Shown here: positions 18,508 through 27,306 of the stretch, in pieces | How the letters are laid out: each line of letters starts with the position of its first letter | How positions within the stretch are numbered: the stretch's first letter is position 1 | Assembly (NCBI GenBank): GCA_016201435.1 | Contig: JACQCT010000005.1 | Span: forward strand, 1 to 64,000 | DNA length: 64,000 nucleotides | Direction of reading: 5' to 3' | From: Nitrososphaerota archaeon | GTDB lineage: Archaea > Thermoproteota > Nitrososphaeria > Nitrososphaerales > Nitrosopumilaceae | Position numbers and translations under genes: made by a program | Notes under the pieces: generated by a model | What the model was told of the DNA's origin: nothing | Databases searched by the model: none | The model's input: only the letters and a program-made list of their open reading frames with translations

Positions 18508-21500
18508 ATGGTTTTTGATTCAAGTGTAAGGCCTTTTTGGAGATTCACTGTTAAAAGAGGATCAGTGTTCCTTATTACTGGCACAGTATTCTTGTTATTC
18601 CTTACTCAGATACCATCTTCAATTATTCCAAATGTTCAAGCTGCAAATCCAGCAAACAACATTTTGATTTTGCATAAGGAAACATCCCAGACTCCCAACA
18701 ATTCATATCAAATGTTTGCAGTAAGCCCTGAGGGAAGTGGTATGACTACATCCACTTCCATGCAGCCAACCATTGCATTTTACACAAAAAATGACACCTC
18801 ATCAACTGTTACTGTTTTTTCAGGAAACTGGAATGCATCATTAAGATATGCTAGTAAGCCAGTTCCTGATTCAATTCCTGTCATTCCAAATTTGATTTAT
18901 TATTTTCAAACATTAAACAACAATAAGACTCCTGATTCTAGTGGCAATGCAAGAGATTTTAACATTCCAACCAATTCTAGTGCACCAACTTTAGGAATAT
19001 TTGGACAGCATGTAACAAACGCATTTAGTTTTGACGGCATTAATGATTTTCTTTATGGACAATCACCATTAGCAAGCAACGTTGATGACATCAAAGGTGG
19101 TCCTGACACAACAGCGGGCTGGTTCAAATATACTGGAACAAACAATAATAACAAAAAGATCATTTATCGTGAAGGAAGTTCTCCTGGTGGAGACTATTAT
19201 GAAATAGCATTAGGTAACGGTACTGCCGCAGGACATGGTAAACTTTTCTTTACCTTCCAAACAACTGCTACACCTAGTACAAACCCACCGCAGGGAAATT
19301 GTTTTACAATTTCTTCAAATTTAGAAAATGGCAATTGGCAACATTTTGTAGCTGTGAGAGATGGAGATTTTACATGTAGGATATACATCAATGGAACACT
19401 TAATGGGATACCTGATACAATTGGATGCCCAGCATGTACTGGAGCAGGTACCAACACTGTTGATATAAGTGGGCCTGCTGAAATTGGCAGAAGTCCAGTA
19501 CCAGGCATTCCAAATTATTTTCAAGGCAACATTGATGAAATATTTCACTGGAACAATTACTCACTGACTTCTACTCAGGCAATGGCTCTGTATAATGCAA
19601 ATTATGGAGCCAAAGCTCATACTATGATTTTCAAAATAGATAAAACTGATTCTACAGGAACAACCAAGGCCAACATCAAGACTGATACAAGATATCTTCC
19701 ATTCTTTGATACAAGGGCCACAAACAGTTTCAATAAGATAATAAATTATACAACTAGTGTTTCCTCAAACCAAATATTTGGTGGTGGTGACAGACTCAAG
19801 TTTACAATCATCTGGCAAAGCGGTCTTAACATGACACTTCGATTAGATGACAACACGTTATCAAATCCGATAACAAGCTTTCTCCAAACTCCGCTCTTGA
19901 CTTCAGGTTTTCCTATTTATAATGGTGGAACAAATGGGACTGACATAACACCACCTGTTGTCACAGGACATCTCAGTAGATTACCTAACAGCAATAATTG
20001 GTACAATACTCCTGTCACAGTTACTTGGAATGGAACTGATACAAGCGGAATTGCATCATGTGACGGCCCTACAACATATTCAGGCCCAAGTGGAACTTCT
20101 ATTTTCATCATAGGTCATTGTACTGATAATGCAGGAAATATTGGAACAGGTAGTGTTGCAATAGATTATGATTCTATCTCTCCGGCTCTAGGTCTTCCAA
20201 CCACATTAGAAGTTAAAACACAAAATCCTTCTGGTGCAACTGTTTTGTACAATGTAACAGCCACTGATAATATCTATTCACCAATATCTACCTCTTCTAA
20301 AAAATATTCCACTGCCATATTATTTGGTTCAACAACGCCAAGTAATGATACAGTCAAGATGCTCTTGAAGTATTATAATTCAACTGACTATATTCCAGAT
20401 TATAAAAATGCGCCACGATTCTCCTTGTTTCCTAACCAAACCAGAGTCCTAGTTTCACCATCTCTTGCAGATATGCAAAATGAGATTAATCTAGTAAAAA
20501 ATTTCATTTTAAAGCCAAACATTTTGGCATATGATATTGAAAACTGGCAATATACACCACAGCAAGAACAGGACAATCCAGTACAATCGATTAATCAAGC
20601 TGCAGACATCGCACACACTTCGGGATATCAGTTTGGGACAACACCAGGTGCATCCATGATAACAAACATCTATCAATCCCTAAACTGGACTAAAATAGAA
20701 TTTTTTGTTATACAGTTTCAGAGTGTAGTATCAAACCTGAGTTATTTTACACCCAACACCAACCAGATTTCAAATTTTGCAAAATCTGCAAATCCTTCAA
20801 CCCAAGTTCTAGTCCAGGTTGACCCCACTCTTAGTACAACTGATCAGATAATCAGTGGAATCGATTCTGTAAGAAATTCGTCAATTGACGGTGTTGCGGT
20901 GTTATGGCACTCAAGCGTTCCCAATTCAGATTTAGAAAAACTTGTAAGATATGTCAAGCTCGGATGGGGTCAAATAAATTGCAATCCCCCCTCTGGTTCA
21001 ACATTTTTACCTGGTTATATAACAGTAATCTGTTCGGTAACAGACATGGCAGGCAATTCTGTTTCAAGTTCCTTTGTAGTACATGTCAACTACACAAAGC
21101 CTCTTTCAATCTTAGCGTTAAACAATGTATCCAATGTAGCTTGGGGCCAAAACGTTACAATCACAGGTTCACTGACAAATAGCAGTGGAGTTGGCTTGGC
21201 TGGCAAGCAAATCACAATTAATGGAAATGGATTAACCAACACCTTGTCTACAGTTACAAATTCAACTGGCGGATTTACAATATCAGGTGTTTCACCAAGC
21301 ACAGTAGCTAACGGATGGACAGTACAGGCTCACTTTGCAGGTGACTCACTTTATCAGAGCTCAGATTCTGCCATACTCAACTACAACACAACAAAGCACA
21401 ATACCTCACTTAGTTTATTGATACAGCCAAATCCTTCAACTGAAAACTCTTACTGTATCCTAATCAACCTTCTAAGAACAAAAATTATCTCATTAGGTAA

Positions 21501-21552
21501 CGACATGATGCAGTCATACGATTGTATCAAGTTTACAGAATATGTGTTGTAA
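18508..21552 (+). CDS. Secreted LamG-like protein with barrel-like (YDIENW) module and C-terminal Ig/Big-like repeat
   Basis: LamG-like concanavalin fold (FSFDGINDFLYG...WQHFVAVRDGDFTCRIYINGTLNG...NIDEIFHWNNYSLTSTQAMALYN); NILAYDIENWQYTP module; Ig repeat VAWGQNVTITGSLTNSSGVGLAGKQITINGNG. Confidence 0.85.
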   Translation: MVFDSSVRPFWRFTVKRGSVFLITGTVFLLFLTQIPSSIIPNVQAANPANNILILHKETSQTPNNSYQMFAVSPEGSGMTTSTSMQPTIAFYTKNDTSSTVTVFSGNWNASLRYASKPVPDSIPVIPNLIYYFQTLNNNKTPDSSGNARDFNIPTNSSAPTLGIFGQHVTNAFSFDGINDFLYGQSPLASNVDDIKGGPDTTAGWFKYTGTNNNNKKIIYREGSSPGGDYYEIALGNGTAAGHGKLFFTFQTTATPSTNPPQGNCFTISSNLENGNWQHFVAVRDGDFTCRIYINGTLNGIPDTIGCPACTGAGTNTVDISGPAEIGRSPVPGIPNYFQGNIDEIFHWNNYSLTSTQAMALYNANYGAKAHTMIFKIDKTDSTGTTKANIKTDTRYLPFFDTRATNSFNKIINYTTSVSSNQIFGGGDRLKFTIIWQSGLNMTLRLDDNTLSNPITSFLQTPLLTSGFPIYNGGTNGTDITPPVVTGHLSRLPNSNNWYNTPVTVTWNGTDTSGIASCDGPTTYSGPSGTSIFIIGHCTDNAGNIGTGSVAIDYDSISPALGLPTTLEVKTQNPSGATVLYNVTATDNIYSPISTSSKKYSTAILFGSTTPSNDTVKMLLKYYNSTDYIPDYKNAPRFSLFPNQTRVLVSPSLADMQNEINLVKNFILKPNILAYDIENWQYTPQQEQDNPVQSINQAADIAHTSGYQFGTTPGASMITNIYQSLNWTKIEFFVIQFQSVVSNLSYFTPNTNQISNFAKSANPSTQVLVQVDPTLSTTDQIISGIDSVRNSSIDGVAVLWHSSVPNSDLEKLVRYVKLGWGQINCNPPSGSTFLPGYITVICSVTDMAGNSVSSSFVVHVNYTKPLSILALNNVSNVAWGQNVTITGSLTNSSGVGLAGKQITINGNGLTNTLSTVTNSTGGFTISGVSPSTVANGWTVQAHFAGDSLYQSSDSAILNYNTTKHNTSLSLLIQPNPSTENSYCILINLLRTKIISLGNDMMQSYDCIKFTEYVL
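21295..21347 (+). repeat. 53-bp intergenic-family repeat, copy 2
   Basis: Identical to 12248-12300. Confidence 0.95.
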
Positions 21553-21578
21553 TTAAAGATTCAAAATTTCAAAAATAA

Positions 21579-23537
21579 TCATTCTTGTTTAAGTGCAGCA
21601 AGTTTCATTGTAAGATCGTTTATAATATCTGTATACGTGGTATCATTTATTTTATTGTCCAGCTCATACGGATCTATTCTTAAATCATACAATTCTTTTT
21701 CACCAGTGTCTAATTCTAAGTATTTGAAGTCAATAGTTCTTACGCCATACATAGTTGGTATGGTCCCATTTGGATCAAGATTCTCCAAAAGAACCCCGTC
21801 CCTCCATGTGGAATTCTCATTCTTTATCATGGGCACAAAACTCATTCCATCTACTTTTGTAGGAGGAGTTATCCCCGCAAGACTAGCTATGGTTGGTGCA
21901 AGGTCTATGTTAGAAATCAGTTTGTCATTGACTTGATGATCCGAAATGAATGGTGGATATCGTACAAGTAATGGTGAACGAATACTTTCATCATACAATA
22001 CAATTTTTCCTGCCAATCTATGCTCTCCAAGCATGTATCCGTTATCTGTCATGTAAATTATCATTGTATTGTTTATTTCTGGTCCCAAGGTATCAAGGAT
22101 GCCTGCTACCGCCTCATCGACAGCTTTTAGTGAGCAAATTCTTGTCTTATAATCAGAATCTAAAACATCTGCGTCACTTTGTCTAAGCGGTTTCTGCTTT
22201 TTAACAAAAGCTGGTTTATCTGAAACATCTGTTTCATTATATGATGGCTCCTTAGTTGAGGTTAGATTGTCACAAGTTCCAATATGCCTTGGCGCTACAA
22301 CAGGGTATGGGTTTCCATTATGAGGCGCATATGGTGTAAATTCCAAGAAAAATGGTCTATTGGCAGTTTTTATGAATTTCATTGCCCTGTCTTTGATGAC
22401 ATCGGTTCCGTAGTCGTCTGCTTTGTTTCCAAAATAATGTTTTACACCATTTTCACTTAAACTGTAATTGTAGTATCCTCCAAAGTAAAAAACATGCCAG
22501 TCATTCCACCCCGGTGGTACTTTGGGAGCAATCTCGTCGTATCCATTCATGTATTTTCCAATGAGGCTAGTAGTATACCCTTTCTGCTTCAACCAGACAG
22601 CTAAGGTCGAAGTATCGTTGAAAGACTTGGCTCCAAATGGCGGTGAGTTTGAAAGAACTCCGTGATTATGTGCATATAGACCTGTTAAGAAAGTAGCTCT
22701 ACTAGGACAACATAAGGGATAAGATATGAAGAAATTAGTAAAGTTAATTCCTTGATCAGCTATTCTAGATTTCACACTAGGCATGGAAACAAAATCATTC
22801 CATCTTTGATCATCAGTCATGATGACGATGAAATTTGGTTTTGACTCGGAAACAGTTAATGTTTTTTTGGAGGAAAAACTTTTCTCATACGATGAGTTTC
22901 CTGAAAAGCTAGCCTGGATTGTATAGTTGCCAAAAATATTTGGGGCCATCAAGTCTGTTATAGCAAATTTGCCAGATGAGTTTGTAGTTGTTTTGTTAAC
23001 TATTATTGGTGAAGTAGCAGAGAATGATATTTTCTGCGAACTTATTCCTGCTTTAGTAATGGAATCTATGATAGTCCCCACTATCTTGAAGTGTGAGGAC
23101 GGAGATGTTTTTGCAGGTGTTATTGAAAAACCAAGATTGGTCTTATGTTTGATAGTATTGTACAGAATTGCATTAGACTCTGATGAAGTACAAAATGAGT
23201 CACCTGCAAAGTGAGCCTGTACTGTCCATCCGTTAGCTACTGTGCTTGGAGCTGTTCCTGTTACCGAAAACCCTCCAGTGGAATTTGTAACGACGGACAA
23301 GAAGCTTGTAGAACCTGTTCCGGTAAATGTGACCTGTTTTCCAGCTAAACCACTTCCAGTGTTATTAATTAGTGATCCTGTAATTGTAACACTTTGTGAC
23401 CATGGAACATTATTTACAGGCTGTAGAGAAAGTGTTGTTGGTGTATCTGCACTAACAGAAGAAAAACCAAAAACCACAAATACACAAAGTACTACCGGTA
23501 TTAACAAAACTGGAAAATTTTTTATTTTGTTCAACAT
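21579..23537 (-). CDS. Secreted sulfatase with N-terminal Ig/Big-like repeats
   Basis: NFIVIMTDDQRWNDF, Cys-type sulfatase signature CCPSRATFLTG, YMTDNGYMLGEHRLAGK; N-terminal VPWSQSVTITGSLINNTGSGLAGKQVTFTG. Confidence 0.92.
   Translation of the reverse strand: MLNKIKNFPVLLIPVVLCVFVVFGFSSVSADTPTTLSLQPVNNVPWSQSVTITGSLINNTGSGLAGKQVTFTGTGSTSFLSVVTNSTGGFSVTGTAPSTVANGWTVQAHFAGDSFCTSSESNAILYNTIKHKTNLGFSITPAKTSPSSHFKIVGTIIDSITKAGISSQKISFSATSPIIVNKTTTNSSGKFAITDLMAPNIFGNYTIQASFSGNSSYEKSFSSKKTLTVSESKPNFIVIMTDDQRWNDFVSMPSVKSRIADQGINFTNFFISYPLCCPSRATFLTGLYAHNHGVLSNSPPFGAKSFNDTSTLAVWLKQKGYTTSLIGKYMNGYDEIAPKVPPGWNDWHVFYFGGYYNYSLSENGVKHYFGNKADDYGTDVIKDRAMKFIKTANRPFFLEFTPYAPHNGNPYPVVAPRHIGTCDNLTSTKEPSYNETDVSDKPAFVKKQKPLRQSDADVLDSDYKTRICSLKAVDEAVAGILDTLGPEINNTMIIYMTDNGYMLGEHRLAGKIVLYDESIRSPLLVRYPPFISDHQVNDKLISNIDLAPTIASLAGITPPTKVDGMSFVPMIKNENSTWRDGVLLENLDPNGTIPTMYGVRTIDFKYLELDTGEKELYDLRIDPYELDNKINDTTYTDIINDLTMKLAALKQE
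23197..23249 (-). repeat. 53-bp intergenic-family repeat, copy 3 (inverted)
   Basis: Reverse complement identical to 12248-12300. Confidence 0.95.
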
Positions 23538-23761
23538 AAATAAACTTTCAAATAATTTTTTGGTTTATAATCTTTGTTAGATGATCTATTACTAAAAATT
23601 ATAATACGTCACTTGAACACGATCAGGATTATGTTGATAGTATAAAAAATTTCTAGAATTTCATATCCATAAGGTAGAATTCAGTAGATTTTTCTTGTCA
23701 TTTTCAAAAAATACATCCTATTGTAGATAATGCAACTTTGGACAATCGTTAATGTAATAAT

Positions 23762-25093
23762 ATGTCTAGTAATAGCCATAGGGCAATATCTTCAGTTGTA
23801 ACATTGATAATTACAGTTGCTTCAGTAGTGCTGGGAACTGGAGTTGTTACCTTTGGCAATAGCATTTTTGTTGCACAATCTAATCAGGAATCTATTTCCA
23901 CCCAAAATGTTAAGATCTGGATTAATCCAGCAAGTTCAAACGATATTGCATGGGCAGCTGCTGGAGTTGAAAACAGAGGGGATAAGATGGTATCAGTAAA
24001 TACAATACAAATGCGTGGTACATCTATTCCATATTCAAATTGGTATGTAGAAAAAAACCAAACTGCTGTTACGACTGAAAACTATCAATCTCAATACGTC
24101 TTCACGGGAACCGATACCGGTGGAATAATGAAAAGCAATACATCGCTTTCCTCAAATAGTGCATGCCCAGTCAATGATCCTAAAGTAATTAGAATTGATT
24201 TTGACGGCTCTTCTGGTTCAAAACCAATGCTCTGTCTAAGTCAGACAAATAGTCCTGTTTCTCTTAACCCCGGTGAAAAAATGATTATCTATTTCAAATT
24301 GCCAAATGGACTGCTTACTGCTCTAGATTCTGGCAAATCCACTAACGTGGGTATCTTTGCTGACAATGCGGGTGCACCAGTAAGTGTCATAGTTGGTAAT
24401 TCAGACAAAAGCTCCGATGTATCAACGGTGTTTGTATTTCTAGTACGTACTGGATTTCCAGATGAACCTAGTCTCATTTCTCTGTATCAAAAACATGCGA
24501 GATCTTCGGATATAGTAGCACAGTTCTCCAAGCAACTACTTGATAACAGTGTAACAAGTCAAATTCCAAGTCAACTGGCTACCACTTATTTTTCAATAAG
24601 TGATATTCAAAACAATGCAGCAATGCTTAACGCAAATGGATATGCTTGGGTTGTCTATGATATAGAACCTGGTTTGACTCCTGTAGCAGAAACCTCTGAT
24701 CCAATTGGCTCTGTCCAACAGGCATCACAGATAGCACACGCCAATGGTCTGAAATTTATGGTGACTCCAGCTGGAATACCTTTACAGGATTTCCAAGCAA
24801 TGGCTACATATTCTGATGGTTTTGTTTTGCAAGCACAGGATCTGATAAATGATCCCGATCTTACATTGTTTGTCAATACAGTAAGCAACTCAGTCAATGA
24901 TATACGAGCAGGTAATCCAAACTCAGTGATAATTCTTCAAGGCAGTACAATAAAAGATACTCCTGATCAGATGAACACTGCATATGATCTAACCAAGGAC
25001 ATGGTAGATGGCATCACAATATTTTACAATCAGAATGTTAATGACATTCCAAAGATAGCCCAAGTTCTAACCCATATTGATGGCATTAGCTGA
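23762..25093 (+). CDS. Type-IV-pilin-like N-terminus fused to (beta/alpha)-barrel-like YDIEP module
   Basis: N-terminus MSSNSHRAISSVVTLIITVASVVLGTGVVTFG resembles an archaeal class III (pilin/archaellin) signal; C-terminal about 220 aa is homologous to the 3' part of the ORF at 3-1718. Confidence 0.8.
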   Translation: MSSNSHRAISSVVTLIITVASVVLGTGVVTFGNSIFVAQSNQESISTQNVKIWINPASSNDIAWAAAGVENRGDKMVSVNTIQMRGTSIPYSNWYVEKNQTAVTTENYQSQYVFTGTDTGGIMKSNTSLSSNSACPVNDPKVIRIDFDGSSGSKPMLCLSQTNSPVSLNPGEKMIIYFKLPNGLLTALDSGKSTNVGIFADNAGAPVSVIVGNSDKSSDVSTVFVFLVRTGFPDEPSLISLYQKHARSSDIVAQFSKQLLDNSVTSQIPSQLATTYFSISDIQNNAAMLNANGYAWVVYDIEPGLTPVAETSDPIGSVQQASQIAHANGLKFMVTPAGIPLQDFQAMATYSDGFVLQAQDLINDPDLTLFVNTVSNSVNDIRAGNPNSVIILQGSTIKDTPDQMNTAYDLTKDMVDGITIFYNQNVNDIPKIAQVLTHIDGIS

Positions 25094-25137
25094 TTATAGT
25101 AAAATTTGATCAACAAATAGACCTTATGAGTGTAATC

Positions 25138-26208
25138 TCAACGTTGTATTTTGGTTAAGAGATCCTTTATGTTGTCAGTTGACTGTGGACCTCCATAATA
25201 TATCAAGAACTTGTTTATGTTTCCACCATGCAAGTCGTTAATTGCCCCTATGTTTTCATCGGGTGTTCCGCCTACTGGTGTGAGTGCAAGTTGAACAAAT
25301 GTTAAGGTATTGGGGGATTTGTCAGAAATCTGCTTAATTATATTCTTCATGTTATTGCCTTCGATGGCACCATTAGACAGTTTAAAGTATCCTTGGAATT
25401 GTATTACAAGAGAATCTGTATGTTGAGCTACTTGTGACCAATCCCAATCCTTCATAACTATTTGTCCGTTTTGTATTGTTCCGTAGGTTGGTGTGAACAT
25501 TAACTTAAATCCATTATCATGAGTAACCTTCAAAGCTCTGTCAAGCAGGGATGTTGTTTCTTGCTGATTTGTTGTATATTCTGGAGTTTTATCCCATGGC
25601 TCAAAATCATAAGCGATATAATCAATTCCTTTAGGCAACTTTGGAACCTTTGACTCAACGTCGTTTATACTGGCATACCAAACCAGTGTTATTACGTTTA
25701 CGCCAGGTTTTACCTTACTTTTGATGTCAACAGCTTGTTGTAAAACAGATGATGCCTTAGAATCATCTGCAAGAGATGTGCTTACAATCAAATAATCTCC
25801 AGGTTTCAAATTATCTTCAAATAATTGTATGTTGGCAGAGTTACTACTTGCAAGGAATGCTAAATTAAATTTTGAAGTCGGTGTAGATATCGGGGGTGGT
25901 TTTGTTTGAGATTGATTCTGAGGGGCTGTTTCTTGAGGAGGCACTTTTGGTACCATTACTCCCCATCCTTGTTGTAAAAGACGTATTGATGTAGACTGTT
26001 TTACACAAGCAGCGGAATTATCACTTGCTTTCAAAATTAACTCTAAACCAGATTTGCACACAACATCACTAGCTAAAACTCCCTTTTCCATCTGTTTTCT
26101 TGGAGACTCGATAGATTCAGCAAGGGAAAAAGGAATGTTTACAATAACCACTATTAATAAAAAGATAATCAGTAATACCGCATAATGGCTAATATTACTC
26201 ATGTTCAC
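25138..26208 (-). CDS. Secreted (beta/alpha)-barrel-like protein, YDFEPW variant
   Basis: Signal peptide; GIDYIAYDFEPW, VTHDNGFKLMFTPTYG, DSLVIQFQGYFK parallel the three other copies in the island. Confidence 0.8.
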   Translation of the reverse strand: MNMSNISHYAVLLIIFLLIVVIVNIPFSLAESIESPRKQMEKGVLASDVVCKSGLELILKASDNSAACVKQSTSIRLLQQGWGVMVPKVPPQETAPQNQSQTKPPPISTPTSKFNLAFLASSNSANIQLFEDNLKPGDYLIVSTSLADDSKASSVLQQAVDIKSKVKPGVNVITLVWYASINDVESKVPKLPKGIDYIAYDFEPWDKTPEYTTNQQETTSLLDRALKVTHDNGFKLMFTPTYGTIQNGQIVMKDWDWSQVAQHTDSLVIQFQGYFKLSNGAIEGNNMKNIIKQISDKSPNTLTFVQLALTPVGGTPDENIGAINDLHGGNINKFLIYYGGPQSTDNIKDLLTKIQR

Positions 26209-26368
26209 ATTGGCTAATTTTTGTTTTATTAAGGATTACTATACAATGTTAATTAAAGTCCTTTTTCATTATTCACATTCTTTAGATCAAAGTGCAACAT
26301 TTTATTAATAAATCTGGCTTCAAATAACAAACAACGATAATGGATAATAAAATCTAGTATTTCCAAAT

Positions 26369-26881
26369 TTGGCAGATGGTCTTTTTATTCTTTTGAGAAA
26401 TACACGTGCCATGGATGGTGTATTTGAGGAAAGACAAAATAATGTACTTTCAAGGTATGGAGAAAAATATTATCCAATCAGCAACACTGATGATTTAGAA
26501 AGCTTACATAATCTAATACGTGGACTATCAATATCTAAGAAATATAATGTTCCGAACAATGATGGTTGGATAACACTTGACAATTCGTCTCATATCAAAT
26601 TAATTTTGGAAAACTATGGAGATTCAGACAAAAGAAAAATTCTTGCGATAATATCCGAGACGCCACTCCCAATTACTAAAATACCCTATGTTTGTAATAT
26701 GCCACAAACATCTGCTTATAGAAAGTTCACCTCGCTAATTCAAAATGGGTTGATCATACGAGGTGGTTTCATTTCCAGTCATGGAAGAAGGTTAACGGTA
26801 TACAAGCCAATTTTCGAAAAGGTACAGATTGATATAATAAAAAATAGAATTACACTCAAAGTCAAACTGACAAAAAATTAG
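26369..26881 (+). CDS. Winged-helix-like DNA-binding protein
   Basis: TTG start; KRKILAIISETPLPITKIPYVCNMPQTSAYRKFTSLIQNGLIIRGG resembles a wHTH. Confidence 0.65.
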   Translation: MADGLFILLRNTRAMDGVFEERQNNVLSRYGEKYYPISNTDDLESLHNLIRGLSISKKYNVPNNDGWITLDNSSHIKLILENYGDSDKRKILAIISETPLPITKIPYVCNMPQTSAYRKFTSLIQNGLIIRGGFISSHGRRLTVYKPIFEKVQIDIIKNRITLKVKLTKN

Positions 26882-26989
26882 CCAGAATATTCTTTTGTGA
26901 CCGTCACACAGCCGGTCTAAATCCATATTCAACATGTATCAAACCTGGACACACACATCAATATCTATGGGCAAGTTTGAAATATCAAC

Positions 26990-27172
26990 ATGGAAAACGT
27001 ACTGATCACAAAGGAACGTATGAAACACATCGTAGATGCAGCGTACGACACAAGGAGTTTTCAGGCATTCATTAGTGTTATGACTCACGCTCAAACATGT
27101 AAGGAATGTTCAGACCTATTTCACGAGTCAATGAAGAAGGCGCAGAATCATTTGGCAATTGAACTAGTCTGA
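26990..27172 (+). CDS. Small hypothetical protein
   Basis: 60 aa with CKEC motif; intact ORF. Confidence 0.5.
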   Translation: MENVLITKERMKHIVDAAYDTRSFQAFISVMTHAQTCKECSDLFHESMKKAQNHLAIELV

Positions 27173-27306
27173 CAATTTGGAAATGCCATGATAAGGGAAA
27201 AGAACTATTATTTCTAAAATTGTCTCAAATGATACCACGTTGAACCAAATCTTATGACTGACAGAATAATTATGTAAGTGTCTTAAATTACATACATCTC
27301 TCTATA

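Noticed and set aside
21090-23580. MLGETPDIVNPP (21090-21302, -) and MLGAVPVTENPP (23242-23580, +) ORFs
   Set aside because: Antisense shadows of the shared Ig-unit repeat inside the LamG and sulfatase genes.
26896-26918. Short GACCG/CGGTC inverted repeat in an intergenic gap
   Set aside because: Only 5 bp stem with no U-tract or conserved context.
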